Source: Corynebacterium mustelae (lineage in GTDB: Bacteria > Actinomycetota > Actinomycetes > Mycobacteriales > Mycobacteriaceae). From it: DNA of 64,000 bases. Where the stretch lies: the NCBI RefSeq assembly GCF_001020985.1, contig NZ_CP011542.1, positions 620,001 through 684,000 of the forward strand, read 5' to 3'. The notes below the pieces were generated by a model. The model saw only the letters and a list, made by a program, of their open reading frames with translations. It did not search any database and was not told the origin of the DNA. Below are positions 17,927 to 27,235 of the stretch, piece by piece. Both the position numbers and the translations under genes were made by a program. Each line of letters begins with the position of its first letter. Position 1 is the stretch's first letter.

Positions 17927-18430
17927 GTGTCGTGTAACTGGGACGATATTTTCTTGCAAACGGGTGATGCCTGCGATTCGGCCCGGATTGCGGAGATTGA
18001 ACGCGCTATCGGCTTCGAGTTGCCTGAGACGTACCGGCAGGTTATCGCGGGATGCGGCGGCGGGGTGTTTGAACCCGATGTGGGGGAGCTTTTCGACGAC
18101 GAAGAGCTCGGCTGCGCGGTGGAAGAACTGTATGGCAACGTCGCTGATGGAACGGCAGACGACCACTTGAGTTTGAACAACTACGCGCGTCACCTGATGG
18201 ATACATGGGAAATGCCTAGTTGGGGCTACCTGATTGCGCTTGGGGATGGTGAAATCCACACCCCAATTCTGCTTAACCGTGATAACCCTGCCTACCCGCA
18301 AGGAGCGTTGGTGTGCGTTGATCTAGAGGTGGAAGAGGAAACAATGATCGCGGAATCCTTCGACGCGTTTTGGCAGATGATAACCGCTAACGTCAACGAT
18401 CCGGATGCCCCTAAACCACCTCGTCCGTGA
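17927..18430 (+). CDS. SMI1/KNR4 (SUKH) family protein, probable immunity protein
   Basis: A 167-residue acidic protein. The SUKH signature is clear: ARIAEIERAIGFELPETYRQVIAGCGGGVFEPD (shown here in shortened form as IGFELPETYRQVIAGCGG, about residues 29-46), then a loop and SWGYLIALGDG, and GALVCVDLEVEE near the end. In bacteria SUKH proteins mostly neutralise contact-dependent or polymorphic toxins. No toxin gene is seen nearby. GTG start preceded by AGAGAGG. First of several rightward genes in this island. Confidence 0.8.
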   Translation: MSCNWDDIFLQTGDACDSARIAEIERAIGFELPETYRQVIAGCGGGVFEPDVGELFDDEELGCAVEELYGNVADGTADDHLSLNNYARHLMDTWEMPSWGYLIALGDGEIHTPILLNRDNPAYPQGALVCVDLEVEEETMIAESFDAFWQMITANVNDPDAPKPPRP

Positions 18431-18472
18431 CATCTTGATGGCTGGGCGGAATACAACACGAAAGCTGATGTA

Positions 18473-19210
18473 ATGACACCATTCGACGTGGATTTGCGAA
18501 TGTCTCTTATCTTTTTCGACCCGATTACTGAGCCGTTTTTCTTTGATGTTTTGGCCCAAAAATTTGCTGGCGGCGAGCCCTCTGCTGCTTTAAGCCAGTT
18601 TGTCGCCGATGCGGGTTTTAGCCCCCACGCAATCGGCGATGGGGTGATCGCGGTACCAGTGATGAATCCGCTTTCCGAAGGTCAGGAGATTATTCAATCG
18701 GTGGTGGCGGCTGGATGTGGGTTGGCCATACCGTTTCGCAATATCGTCGTCTGGCGGGGCGAAGAACCGCTCAACGCCACCGTCGATACTTTGATGTGGC
18801 ACCCGGACATGCCCATATCGATCGGGCTGGTGCCGGAAATCTTGCGTCACGCCCAGCACACCCGGGTGGGTTTCGTCGACCGGCCAGTGGTGATTACCGA
18901 TTTGGCCGACCCCACGGGGATGACGTATGCCCAGGCGGTTTTTAGCCGGGATTTCGGCATATGGCTTGTGGAATACCAGGCGGGCAGCGTGGATAAGCAC
19001 TACCGATTGGCGTTGCCGCCGGAGGATAACGACGATGACGCAACGCTTAAAGCGGCGGCACTTATCCAATACTGGTTGCAGTACGGCACGGCTGTTGCGG
19101 ATTATGCGCTGTGGGAGAAAGACGATTGCAGTCCGGACGAACAATTTTGCGAATATCATCACATGCCGAAAGTGCGGATCGATATAGAAAGCAAACGTTT
19201 TCTCCTGTAG
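18473..19210 (+). CDS. Unknown soluble protein in the immunity-gene island
   Basis: A 245-residue acidic protein with no signal peptide, membrane helix or motif that I recognise. Visible features: an N-terminal SLIFFDPITEPFFFDVLAQKF, a central AGCGLAIPFRNIVVWRGEE, MWHPDMPISIGLVPEILRH, and an acidic PPEDNDDDATLKAA before the C-terminal LIQYWLQYGTAVADYALWEKDDCS. It starts 42 bases after the SUKH gene and may be co-transcribed. An in-frame ATG at 18500 is an alternative start. Likely another immunity or accessory protein by context only. Confidence 0.6.
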   Translation: MTPFDVDLRMSLIFFDPITEPFFFDVLAQKFAGGEPSAALSQFVADAGFSPHAIGDGVIAVPVMNPLSEGQEIIQSVVAAGCGLAIPFRNIVVWRGEEPLNATVDTLMWHPDMPISIGLVPEILRHAQHTRVGFVDRPVVITDLADPTGMTYAQAVFSRDFGIWLVEYQAGSVDKHYRLALPPEDNDDDATLKAAALIQYWLQYGTAVADYALWEKDDCSPDEQFCEYHHMPKVRIDIESKRFLL

Positions 19211-19352
19211 AAACAAGATGCCGTTCGATATCGGTTCGCCAGTGCGGCGTGATATAAATATGTGCTTATTTTAGGATAATCGCATCTCATGTCGGACCCG
19301 TAGGCTACGCTAGGCTGCGTTCTTACTTCTTAGAAAAGAAAGGCAACCACTC

Positions 19353-20186
19353 ATGAACGCAGCACTAGCAATGATTTTGCAAAACTCGCTCGACCCGGCA
19401 GTAACCGAAGAAGCCATCAGGCGGCAGTTCGCGGCAGATTGGCCGGAAGAGGCGCACCTGATTGCAGACTGGGATGAGGATGAAGAGCCAGCAGTATCCA
19501 CGCCAGGTGTGACAAAAGATCCGGTTTTATTCAATGTTGGGGAGTACGGGGTGATGCTCATGCCGGTTGCGGCACCGTACCCCGACGATATCGCTGATCT
19601 GTGCGAAACTAGCCGGTTGTGGCGTGACGATGTGCCGTTTAACTCCGAACACCAAGCGCATACCATCGTGGCCGTGATGAATCCTGATGACGAAGATTCA
19701 CTTCGTGCAAACGTTTTGCTATCCAAGGTGGTCGCATCGTTGATAGCCATTTCCCCGGAGACATTCGCATTGTTCTGGGCTGCGGCAGAACACCTGATCA
19801 TGCCGGATCTTTTCCGGGAATTGGCAACCGAGATTCTGCCAATGCCGCTCATTCATGCGTGGGTCGCGCTCAACATGGGTGACGACCCTGAAACCGGCAA
19901 CCTTACTGCGCACACGGTTGGTCTGGATCAACTGGGGTTGATGGACATTGAAATTCCCAATAGCCAGAAATCGCCGCGCGATACGTATGAGTTCCTTGAG
20001 AATATCGCCGTTTATTTGATCGACAACGGATTGGTTATCAAGGACGGCGATACGGTTGGTGAGACCGCTGAAGAGAAAATTCAGGCGGTGTATACCCAGT
20101 CGCTTGTCACCCCAGAAAAGCTGGTTATTCAGCTGCAAAGTGAACAGCGAAAGAAGAAAGGACTGTTTAATTGGTTCCGTAAGTAG
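19353..20186 (+). CDS. DUF4261 domain protein
   Basis: A 277-residue acidic protein. The C-terminal third fits DUF4261: GLDQLGLMDIEIPNSQKSP, then YEFLENIAVYLIDNGLVIKDGDTVG near residues 215-240, ending in a basic tail KKKGLFNWFRK. The N-terminal part (VMLMPVAAPYPDDIADLCETS; AHTIVAVMNPDDE; ISPETFALFWAA) is also typical of this family. Function unknown; DUF4261 proteins recur in toxin/immunity and secretion-associated neighbourhoods. Preceded by GAAAGG and its own 140-base promoter region; ended by a clear terminator. Confidence 0.75.
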   Translation: MNAALAMILQNSLDPAVTEEAIRRQFAADWPEEAHLIADWDEDEEPAVSTPGVTKDPVLFNVGEYGVMLMPVAAPYPDDIADLCETSRLWRDDVPFNSEHQAHTIVAVMNPDDEDSLRANVLLSKVVASLIAISPETFALFWAAAEHLIMPDLFRELATEILPMPLIHAWVALNMGDDPETGNLTAHTVGLDQLGLMDIEIPNSQKSPRDTYEFLENIAVYLIDNGLVIKDGDTVGETAEEKIQAVYTQSLVTPEKLVIQLQSEQRKKKGLFNWFRK

Positions 20187-20196
20187 TTTTAGGTTT

Positions 20197-20232
20197 CAGC
20201 CCAGTGTCGGATTGCTTTTCGACGCTGGGCTG
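20197..20232 (+). terminator. Hairpin terminator after the DUF4261 gene, containing the 12-mer repeat
   Basis: CAGCCCAGTGTCG pairs with CGACGCTGGGCTG (one G-T pair) around a ten-base loop, followed by TTGTGATTTTT. The loop and right arm contain GCTTTTCGACGC (20214-20225), one of the recurring 12-mers in this window. Confidence 0.85.
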
Positions 20233-20317
20233 TTGTGATTTTTAGCTAAGGGTGAAAAATGTGAAAGTGATATAATTTCTGTCGTCTTTTAAAGCGGAAA
20301 AGATATGGGGACACGGG

Positions 20318-21094
20318 ATGGATGAAAAATTAAAAAGATTATATGAAGAATGGAAAAATGAAGAGGAAATCGCACACATCCAAGGGTGGGATTTCTCGCA
20401 TATTGCTAATAGGTACGGTGAAGAAGACGAGTTACCGTGGGATTTTAAATCTTTAATCAAGCGATATCTAACGGATGAAATGAACCTGTTGGATATGGAG
20501 ACTGGGGGTGGTGAATTTTTGCTTGAGCTGAATCATCCTTACCAACATACCGCAGCAATTGAGGGGTATGGGCCAAATATTGATTTTTGTACAGAAAAAT
20601 TGGTTCCGTTGGGGATAGATTTTAAAGCGGCTGATGGAGCAGATATCCTGCCGTTTGGCAATAGTGTTTTTGATGTGGTTGTTAATAGACACGGCGATTA
20701 TTCTTGTTCCGAATTGCGGAGAGTTTTGCGCAACCGAGGATTATTTTTTACTCAACAGGTTGGTGCCGAAAATGATTGGGAATTAATTAAACTTTTGCAG
20801 CCAGAAATTGATAAAGTTGCCTTTCCTGATCAATATTTGGATATTCGGAAACGAGAATTAGAAGAAGCTGGATTTGATATCTTGCATTGTGGGGAAACAT
20901 TTCAGCCAATTAGATTTTTTGATGTTGGTGCATTGGTGTGGTTTGCCAAAATAATCGAATGGGAATTCGTGAATTTTGAGGTGGACAAATATTTGGATAA
21001 TTTGTACCAGGCGCAGGAAATATTAGAGAAGAATGGGGTGATTGAAGGTAGAATCCACAGGTTTTATATTGTGGCACAAAATTGTGGGGTTTAG
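20318..21094 (+). CDS. SAM-dependent methyltransferase, AT-rich and probably acquired
   Basis: A 258-residue class I methyltransferase. Motif I is LLDMETGGGEFLLELN (about residue 57-72), then AAIEGYGPN, the acidic loop AADGADILPFGNSVFDVVVNRH and LRRVLRNRGLFFTQQVG. The N-terminal part (EEWKNEEEIAHIQGWDFSHI) matches a group common in Firmicutes. Codon use is visibly AT-rich (AAA, ATT, GAA, TTA) compared with all neighbours, which suggests recent transfer. Substrate unknown. It stands alone between terminators and repeats. Confidence 0.8.
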   Translation: MDEKLKRLYEEWKNEEEIAHIQGWDFSHIANRYGEEDELPWDFKSLIKRYLTDEMNLLDMETGGGEFLLELNHPYQHTAAIEGYGPNIDFCTEKLVPLGIDFKAADGADILPFGNSVFDVVVNRHGDYSCSELRRVLRNRGLFFTQQVGAENDWELIKLLQPEIDKVAFPDQYLDIRKRELEEAGFDILHCGETFQPIRFFDVGALVWFAKIIEWEFVNFEVDKYLDNLYQAQEILEKNGVIEGRIHRFYIVAQNCGV

Positions 21095-21573
21095 CGTAGG
21101 GGTGCGCGTATGTAGAAAGGCACAGGCAACAGGCATGGGGAATGTAGGGAATATCCTGGCGCTACTGCGCGACCAGCAACACAGCTGAAATTTGATTCGT
21201 GATCTCGGGCCGGTCTGAGTATAAGGGCATGGTGGCCCTGTGGTTTTTGATGATGTGAGCGTGACTTTTCCGCATTCTTTCTCCCCGAGTCAAGTTTTAA
21301 TCACCCCTAACTCGACTTCTCTTCTTCCTAGGAAGCGAAAGCAACCACCCTGCTATGAATAAGTCGAGTTGCCCTTAAGTGCTGTACCGGTTATCTGCTT
21401 TAGGGAAGGTTTCGCGGTGCTTATTCCAACAGATACAAACGCTAAAAATCTTTCACACCAGGAGCACATGTTGTGGGTGTATGACAAAAGTCAGAAGAGT
21501 AAATGAATAGCCACAGGTATTTTCGTTATTTTCCTGTCTACCGGGCTTCTTATTGCCCTGACACAGTTGAGGT
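21095..21573. other. Intergenic region between the methyltransferase and the ABC exporter
   Basis: 479 bases with no supported gene. It contains a 62-bp inverted-terminus element (21309-21370). The last 100 bases probably carry the exporter promoter. No tRNA or known RNA recognised. Confidence 0.55.
21309..21370. repeat. 62-bp inverted-terminus element, copy B
   Basis: Perfect ten-base inverted ends AACTCGACTT and AAGTCGAGTT, 62 bp overall. The ninth position is T paired with A here, where copies A and C have C paired with G, a compensatory difference. The interior includes a small palindrome CTTCCTAGGAAG. Confidence 0.75.
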
Positions 21574-22509
21574 ATGGAAACGAAGAATGAGAATACGCAA
21601 CCAGTAATCGTCGTAAAGAACTTAAAGCGAGTGTATGGCTCCGGCGCATCGGCGCACGAAGCCGTCAAAGACTCGTCGTTTTATGTCACGAAGGGCGAGG
21701 TATTTGGATTACTTGGCACCAATGGCGCCGGTAAAACCTCAACGTTGGAGATTCTTGAAGGCATCGCAGAGCCGAGCGACGGTAGTGTCGTTGTGCTCGG
21801 GATGGATCCATATAAGTACCGATCGATCGTGCGTACTGAAATGGGGATCATGCTGCAATCGGGTGGTTTGCCGCTGGGATTGACGGTGGCGGAAACGTTA
21901 GAGATGTGGCGGGGATCCTGTTCGCATCCACGCAGCATCGATGAGGTATTGCGTGATGTGGAATTGGAACACCGCCGTGATGTGAGGGTGGGGGCGCTAT
22001 CCGGTGGTGAACAGCGGCGCCTCGACTTAGGTTGCGCGCTATTGGGTAATCCGTCGTTGCTGTTCCTTGACGAGCCAACCACCGGTCTTGACCCGGAATC
22101 CCGTCGTAACGTGTGGAAATTGCTGGCCCGACTCAAAGACCAAGGTGTGACGATGGTGCTAACCACGCACTACCTGGAAGAAGCCGAGATGTTGTGCGAT
22201 CGGTTGGCAATTATGCACCGCGGTGAAATAGCGGTCACTGGCACGCTGACGGAAATAGTGGGAACGGTGTCAGCGGAGATTTCGTTTAGCGCCGTAAGCG
22301 AACCGCCGCACATTCCGGGCACAACGGTGCAGCAAGCAGGTGGCACCGTCACGATTTTCACCGATCGGATTCAAAGTCATACCCATCAGATATTGGAGTG
22401 GGCTCGGTTAAACGGCGTTGAGTTAGAGAATTTTTCGGCCCGCCCGGCAACGCTAGAAACCGTGTTTTTAAATGTTGCCGGAAGCGGGCCAGCTTTGGTG
22501 CAGAGATAA
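21574..22509 (+). CDS. ABC-2 type exporter, ATP-binding subunit
   Basis: A 311-residue ATPase of the CcmA/DRA type. Walker A LGTNGAGKTSTLE (about residue 47-55), Q-loop MLQSGGLPLGLTVAET, signature ALSGGEQRRLDLGCALLG, Walker B LLFLDEPTTGLDPESR and switch TTHYLEEAEMLC are all intact. A C-terminal extension ends FSARPATLETVFLNV, usual for drug/lipid exporter ATPases. The permease follows nine bases later and a two-component system after that, so it is probably a self-regulated efflux or envelope-stress module. Confidence 0.9.
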   Translation: METKNENTQPVIVVKNLKRVYGSGASAHEAVKDSSFYVTKGEVFGLLGTNGAGKTSTLEILEGIAEPSDGSVVVLGMDPYKYRSIVRTEMGIMLQSGGLPLGLTVAETLEMWRGSCSHPRSIDEVLRDVELEHRRDVRVGALSGGEQRRLDLGCALLGNPSLLFLDEPTTGLDPESRRNVWKLLARLKDQGVTMVLTTHYLEEAEMLCDRLAIMHRGEIAVTGTLTEIVGTVSAEISFSAVSEPPHIPGTTVQQAGGTVTIFTDRIQSHTHQILEWARLNGVELENFSARPATLETVFLNVAGSGPALVQR

Positions 22510-22518
22510 GGAGAGATC

Positions 22519-23340
22519 ATGACTATTTTTACCAAAACCCAACAGCCACCAGCTGTACGGATGTCCCGCTACCTGGCGTTAGCTAAGGCGGAGACCAGGC
22601 AGTTTATCCGGAATAAGACGTTAATGGTGATGGCGATCGCTTTTCCCATCGGTGTCGGAATTCTGATGCTGTATATGAATAACGCCGAGCAGATCGGTGG
22701 GCAAGCTGTGCGGTCGGCAATAGCAATGGAGGTATTTTTCCTCATTACGTTGATGTTCGTCCAGTTTTATTCGGTGCTGTCGATGACCACGACCCGGCGC
22801 GACGAAAAGGTGTTGAAGCGGCTGCGTACGGGAGAGGCTAAAGATGTGGAGATTATATCTGCTATCGCGACACCGGGGACGGTTATTTCGTTGGTTTTAA
22901 CTGTCGTTATGATTGCCGTTCTTGTTGGTTTCACGGGCGTTACCCCGTTAACTGGCATGGTGCTTGTGGGGGCGATGGTGTTAGGCATTGTTATTGCGAC
23001 GGCGTTGGCGTTGATTACGAGTTCGGTCACGGCTAATGCCGAGGCGGCTCAGATGACGTCGTTGCCGGTCATGGTGTTGGCTATGTTGTCGCAATCTACT
23101 ATGCGGATAGCGTTGCCGGAACAGATCCAGAATGTTATCGACCGTACGCCGTTTGCGTTGATCGGTGACGTTGCGTTTGTCGAATGGGCGGGTGGCACGA
23201 TGCGTGATGTAAGTGCCGGGTCGGCGTCAGCTGCCGCACCGGTTCTAGGGTTGCTCTATCCCTTGTTGTTGCTGGTGGTGTGGGCTATTGCTTTGGTATG
23301 GGTTGCGGCGAGGTACATGAAGTGGGAAACCAACCGGTAG
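22519..23340 (+). CDS. ABC-2 type exporter, permease subunit
   Basis: A 273-residue membrane protein with about six helices in ABC-2 arrangement: an N-terminal helix after RYLALAKAETRQFIRNKT, then two (about 70-90, 112-135), paired helices around 140-165, one near 185 and the last LLYPLLLLVVWAIALVWVAARYM. The ribosome site AAGGAGAG precedes the ATG by four bases. It partners the ATPase at 21574. Substrate not predictable. Confidence 0.88.
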   Translation: MTIFTKTQQPPAVRMSRYLALAKAETRQFIRNKTLMVMAIAFPIGVGILMLYMNNAEQIGGQAVRSAIAMEVFFLITLMFVQFYSVLSMTTTRRDEKVLKRLRTGEAKDVEIISAIATPGTVISLVLTVVMIAVLVGFTGVTPLTGMVLVGAMVLGIVIATALALITSSVTANAEAAQMTSLPVMVLAMLSQSTMRIALPEQIQNVIDRTPFALIGDVAFVEWAGGTMRDVSAGSASAAAPVLGLLYPLLLLVVWAIALVWVAARYMKWETNR

Positions 23341-23363
23341 CAGAGCTAATAAAATCGTCTGTT

Positions 23364-24527
23364 ATGAGGTTTCTTGACGCGGTGCGCAGCTGGTTACGAA
23401 CACTTAGCGACGTAGATAAGTTCGTCTTTTACATGCGGTGGTCGTTGCATGCGGGCGTTTTGGTGTTGCTGTTTGTAAGTTTTCAGCCAGCGTGGGAATC
23501 GAGGGACTTGGTAACGTTTGATTTCCATACTGTGTTGTGGGTCGTGATGACGCTTACTCATTTCCTGGTGGTCACGGTCGTGCTGGAGCGGGTTCCGGAG
23601 CTTAATTCCAAACAGCGACATCATGCCGATGGGTGGAAAAATATTGGGCTGAGTTTGTTTTGGATCACGGTGGGCGCGGCAATGGTTGTGACGACGTTTT
23701 CCTCCATGTCTGGGTCATCGCCTGTGATGGCAGGTGCAGTGGTTTTCGCTTTTGGTTGTGTGGGGTTGGTGTATTCCACGTTTTCTCGTTATCCGTGGGT
23801 GAAGACCATTATTGCCGCGATTGCGACGTTTATCGCTGTCAAGCATCAGATTATTAACTCGCCTGCGATGATCGTTGGGTTTACGGTTTTTGTGGTGGGG
23901 ATCAGCCGGGTGTCGATGTGGTCATCGAAGACGGTGAAGGAGCTTGATCGGGCCCGCAATTTGGAGTCCCAATTGCAGGTGAGTGATCAGCGATTGCGGT
24001 TTGCGCAGGAACTGCACGACACGTTGGGGCAGCATCTTGCGGCAATGTCGGTGAAAACAGAGTTGGCGATTGCGTTGGATAAGAAGGGTGATTCCCGCAT
24101 CACGGAAGAATTGCTGGAATTGCAAAAGCTTATCCGGTTGTCGCGTACTGATATGGGGCAGGTGGTGGAAGGGTACCGGGGGATTGATCCGAAGCGGGAG
24201 CTTGATGGTGCCCGCGCTTTGTTGTCTTCGGTGGGGATAGCGGTAACGGTGATTGGTGAGGTTTCGGACATTCCGACCCGGTGTCATGATACGGCGGCGT
24301 GGTTTATTCGGGAGGCGGCGACGAACGTCGTAAAGCATGCGGATGCCACGGCGGTGACGTTTGAGTTGTCGCCGCGCAGCGTCACTGTTACTAACGACGG
24401 GGCCACGGCCGCGATCGGGCAGATGGGTGGTCTGGCGGCGTTGCGGCAGCGGGCGGCTACTATCGGGGCTCAGATAGTGATTACCGGAAACCCGCCGGAA
24501 TTTAGCGTCGAATTGAAATGGGGTTAA
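23364..24527 (+). CDS. Sensor histidine kinase, NarL/DesK-type
   Basis: About 387 residues. Five to six membrane helices occupy residues 20-190 with short loops and no obvious extracellular domain, suggesting it senses the membrane itself or the adjacent transporter. The HisKA_3 box RFAQELHDTLGQHLAAMSVK carries the phospho-accepting histidine (about 215). The ATPase N-box IREAATNVVKHADA and a glycine-rich MGGLAALRQRA follow. ATG 23364 is chosen because the frame upstream overlaps the permease end; the ribosome site is weak, so coupling to the permease is likely. Confidence 0.85.
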   Translation: MRFLDAVRSWLRTLSDVDKFVFYMRWSLHAGVLVLLFVSFQPAWESRDLVTFDFHTVLWVVMTLTHFLVVTVVLERVPELNSKQRHHADGWKNIGLSLFWITVGAAMVVTTFSSMSGSSPVMAGAVVFAFGCVGLVYSTFSRYPWVKTIIAAIATFIAVKHQIINSPAMIVGFTVFVVGISRVSMWSSKTVKELDRARNLESQLQVSDQRLRFAQELHDTLGQHLAAMSVKTELAIALDKKGDSRITEELLELQKLIRLSRTDMGQVVEGYRGIDPKRELDGARALLSSVGIAVTVIGEVSDIPTRCHDTAAWFIREAATNVVKHADATAVTFELSPRSVTVTNDGATAAIGQMGGLAALRQRAATIGAQIVITGNPPEFSVELKWG

Positions 24528-24534
24528 AAATACC

Positions 24535-25158
24535 ATGATTTCTATTGTTGTGGTGGATGATGAAACGCTGATTGCGTCATCGTTGGCTACGTTGTTGGGG
24601 TTGGAAGATGACTTGGAGGTTGTGGCGAGTTTTTCCGCTGGGGAGGAGGTTGTGACGTGGTGGCGTAACCGGCATGAGGCAGGGGAACCGGTGCCTGATG
24701 TATGTGTCACGGATTTGCAATTGGGTGGTATTGATGGGGTTGAGGTTGCGGAACAGATTCTTGCGATAACGCGAGAAACAAAGGTGCTTATTGTTACTAG
24801 TCATTCCAGACCCCGTCAGCTCAAACGTGCTCTTAGTGCGGGAGTGCAGGGGTTTATGCCCAAAACATCATCGGCGGAGGATTTTGCGGCGGCGATTCGG
24901 GCTATGTGTTCCGGTAGGCGGTATATTGACCCGGAATTAGCGGCGATGACGATTTCATCGGGGGACAGCCTACTAACGGAGCGGGAAGCTGAGGTGATTG
25001 AAGCGGCAGGTCAGGGAGGTTCTGTGGAGGATATTGCCGCTGCGGTGTATCTGGCGGTGGGTACTACCCGGAATTATTTATCGTCTGCGATGGCCAAATT
25101 GGAGGCGCAAAACCGATTCGAGGCGTATCTGAAGGCACGGGAGAAGGGGTGGATTTAG
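24535..25158 (+). CDS. Response regulator, NarL/LuxR type
   Basis: A 207-residue regulator. Receiver: DDE at residues 8-10, phospho-accepting Asp in PDVCVTDLQLGG, then VLIVTSHSR and the lysine in GFMPKTSS. The C-terminal LuxR helix-turn-helix is LLTEREAEVIEAAGQGGSVEDIAAAVYLAVGTTRNY in sense (key part SVEDIAAAVYLAVGTTRNY). It follows the kinase by seven bases and should control the exporter genes upstream. Confidence 0.9.
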   Translation: MISIVVVDDETLIASSLATLLGLEDDLEVVASFSAGEEVVTWWRNRHEAGEPVPDVCVTDLQLGGIDGVEVAEQILAITRETKVLIVTSHSRPRQLKRALSAGVQGFMPKTSSAEDFAAAIRAMCSGRRYIDPELAAMTISSGDSLLTEREAEVIEAAGQGGSVEDIAAAVYLAVGTTRNYLSSAMAKLEAQNRFEAYLKAREKGWI

Positions 25159-25312
25159 CTTCGTAGGTTTGATGTAGGTGGCGTTAAAAAGCTGCAAACT
25201 GTAGGTAATTCACCATAGGTTTTGGGTACTTTTATGGGCGCATAAATGTGCTTTCTGGCGCTTTTTCCGGGTGCTGTCGACTACTGTTGAAGGTAAGGAA
25301 AAACCTTAGCCG

Positions 25313-25323
25313 ACCTTAAAGGT
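25313..25323. promoter_or_regulatory. Palindrome upstream of crtE
   Basis: ACCTT-A-AAGGT, with a second ACCTT at 25303-25307, lies 35 bases before the crtE ATG. In C. glutamicum the crt promoter is controlled by a MarR-type repressor (CrtR) acting upstream of crtE. This could be such an operator; no crtR gene is in the window. Confidence 0.3.
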
Positions 25324-25357
25324 TGACTCTTCTATCTGCGATGGGCTGTGACCTTGG

Positions 25358-26317
25358 ATGGCTGGAGACATAACTGCGCGCGTGAATGCTTCCATTGAAC
25401 TTTTGCGATCGTTTCTTGGTGATGCCCGCAGCCACGTAACGGTGGCATGTGACTTGCTTGACGACGCCCACGACGCTGTTGCCACTTGTGCACTTGGTGG
25501 AAAACACTTACGTTCGATGCTGGTGCATATCGCGGCGGGCGATGTTTCTGGTGAAAGGCGCTATGCGGCGGAGGTTTTCGGGGCCTGTGTTGATCTTATG
25601 CACGCAGCGTTTTTGATCCATGATGATGTTATAGATTCAGATGATTTACGGCGCGGGCTTCCTACCGTCCACTCGGTGGTACGGCGGCGCACCGGTGATC
25701 ATCATGTCGGAACGTCAGTGGCTATCACGGCGGGTGACTTGGCCTTCAACGCCGCATATCGGCTCCTTGCGCATGCGGGCTTGCCAGGTGAGCTTACTGC
25801 CGATGCGCTTAGGATTTTGACTGATGCTGCCGATCTGACCATTATTGGTGAGCTTTTGGATATCGCCCATTCGATATACCCAGCACCGACTGCGGAGCTG
25901 GTGAAGGTAAGTAATCATTTGAAAACAGCTGTGTATTCCTTTGCGGCACCGCTGCAGTTAGGGGCGTTGGCTGCGGGCAGACCGACCGCCATGTTCAACG
26001 AGATAGCTGAGGAACTAGGATGTGCGTATCAAGCGGCTGACGATATTGCCGGTGCCATTGGGTGTCATACTAAAACCGGTAAAGAAGCAGGCGGTGACAT
26101 AAAACAGGGTCGGGCTACACTAATGACGATCCGGTTGGAATATGGATTGGAATCCGAAGATTTACGTCAAGTAGTTGCTGATGTTATCGCAGAAGGTCAT
26201 GCGCATCTCACCCGAGCCCGCCAACTCATTGGGCAGTTAGATGTGCCACCGACCATATCTGATGGGTTATATGACGTTGCTGACCGGATTGCGGATATGC
26301 TTGTCGATCACGCTTAG
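25358..26317 (+). CDS. crtE: Geranylgeranyl diphosphate synthase
   Basis: A 319-residue trans-isoprenyl diphosphate synthase. The first aspartate-rich motif is HDDVIDSDDLRRG (about residue 88) and the second YQAADDIAGAIG (about 228), with a lysine pair at KTGKEAGGDIKQGRATL. It extends farnesyl to geranylgeranyl diphosphate, feeding carotenoid synthesis (and possibly menaquinone). It is on the opposite strand from the other crt genes and its stop overlaps the end of crtEb (26314). In C. glutamicum crtE heads the operon in the same direction, so this arrangement differs. Confidence 0.88.
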   Translation: MAGDITARVNASIELLRSFLGDARSHVTVACDLLDDAHDAVATCALGGKHLRSMLVHIAAGDVSGERRYAAEVFGACVDLMHAAFLIHDDVIDSDDLRRGLPTVHSVVRRRTGDHHVGTSVAITAGDLAFNAAYRLLAHAGLPGELTADALRILTDAADLTIIGELLDIAHSIYPAPTAELVKVSNHLKTAVYSFAAPLQLGALAAGRPTAMFNEIAEELGCAYQAADDIAGAIGCHTKTGKEAGGDIKQGRATLMTIRLEYGLESEDLRQVVADVIAEGHAHLTRARQLIGQLDVPPTISDGLYDVADRIADMLVDHA

Positions 26318-27165
26318 CGATACATACTGACCAAGGTTATCGTCACCAGCGCACCACTGAGATAATTCATCCACAAAAAGACCCGCCACGCGCGGTTGAC
26401 ATCCTCACAGGTATCGTCGGTGATCTGCCAAAATCGGATCGTGTTGACAACATAACCTAAGGCGGCTACGCCGACCACCCAGGCAGGCGATGGCATGGCA
26501 AAAAGCAAAAGCGCCGCAATGAGATAGGCGGCTGCTGCAAGCCGGGTGGTCACGCGTGCCCCGAACACCGTCGCGATTGATTCAAGCCCGCCCTCCTGGT
26601 CGGCTTGAACATCTTGCACTGCACCTAAAGCGTGGCTAGCCATTCCCCATAGAAAAAACGCACCGATAGCGTACCAAAAGTAAATATTGACCTGACCACC
26701 AGTTATGGTCGCGCCGATAATCGCAGGTGTGGTGAAATGTGCTGCGGAGGTGACGGAGTCAAGGACGGGGCGTTCCTTGAAGCGTAATACTGGGGCGGAA
26801 TAGGCGACGACTGCACCAGCAGAGATGAGCAACCAGATGTTGCTTGTAATGTTTCCCACCACAAGGAACCAGATAATAAACGGCACGGTTGTTATAGTCG
26901 CAGCCCATAGCAATGGGCGGTGCAACTTCGGAGATAGTACTGCGCCTTCAATCCCACCTTTTCGTGGATTTCGGATATCCGACTCATAGTCGAAAACGTC
27001 GTTAATTCCGTACATCGCAATGTTGTACGGGATGAGAAAAAACAACACCCCACCGATAAACAACGCGTCAACCGTTCCGCCGGATAACAGGTACGCAGCG
27101 CCAAACGGGAAGGCAGTGTTAACCCAACTGATGGGGCGCGAGGCTTTGACAATACTGGCTAACAC
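26314..27165 (-). CDS. crtEb: Lycopene elongase (UbiA family)
   Basis: A 283-residue membrane prenyltransferase with eight to nine helices. The aspartate-rich motif NDVFDYESDIRNPRKGG (about residue 55) and the second one DVQADQEGG (about 180) bind prenyl diphosphate and Mg. In corynebacteria CrtEb adds C5 units to lycopene to give the C50 skeleton flavuxanthin, the precursor of decaprenoxanthin. GTG start with AGGAG five bases upstream. Seventy bases separate it from crtYf. Last gene of the leftward crt operon. Confidence 0.9.
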   Translation of the reverse strand: MLASIVKASRPISWVNTAFPFGAAYLLSGGTVDALFIGGVLFFLIPYNIAMYGINDVFDYESDIRNPRKGGIEGAVLSPKLHRPLLWAATITTVPFIIWFLVVGNITSNIWLLISAGAVVAYSAPVLRFKERPVLDSVTSAAHFTTPAIIGATITGGQVNIYFWYAIGAFFLWGMASHALGAVQDVQADQEGGLESIATVFGARVTTRLAAAAYLIAALLLFAMPSPAWVVGVAALGYVVNTIRFWQITDDTCEDVNRAWRVFLWMNYLSGALVTITLVSMYR

Positions 27166-27235
27166 GTCTGCTCCTAACGAAAAGCGCTACATTTTTAGTA
27201 GTAATTCCGGCACCATAAGCTGCATGATCCGGCGT

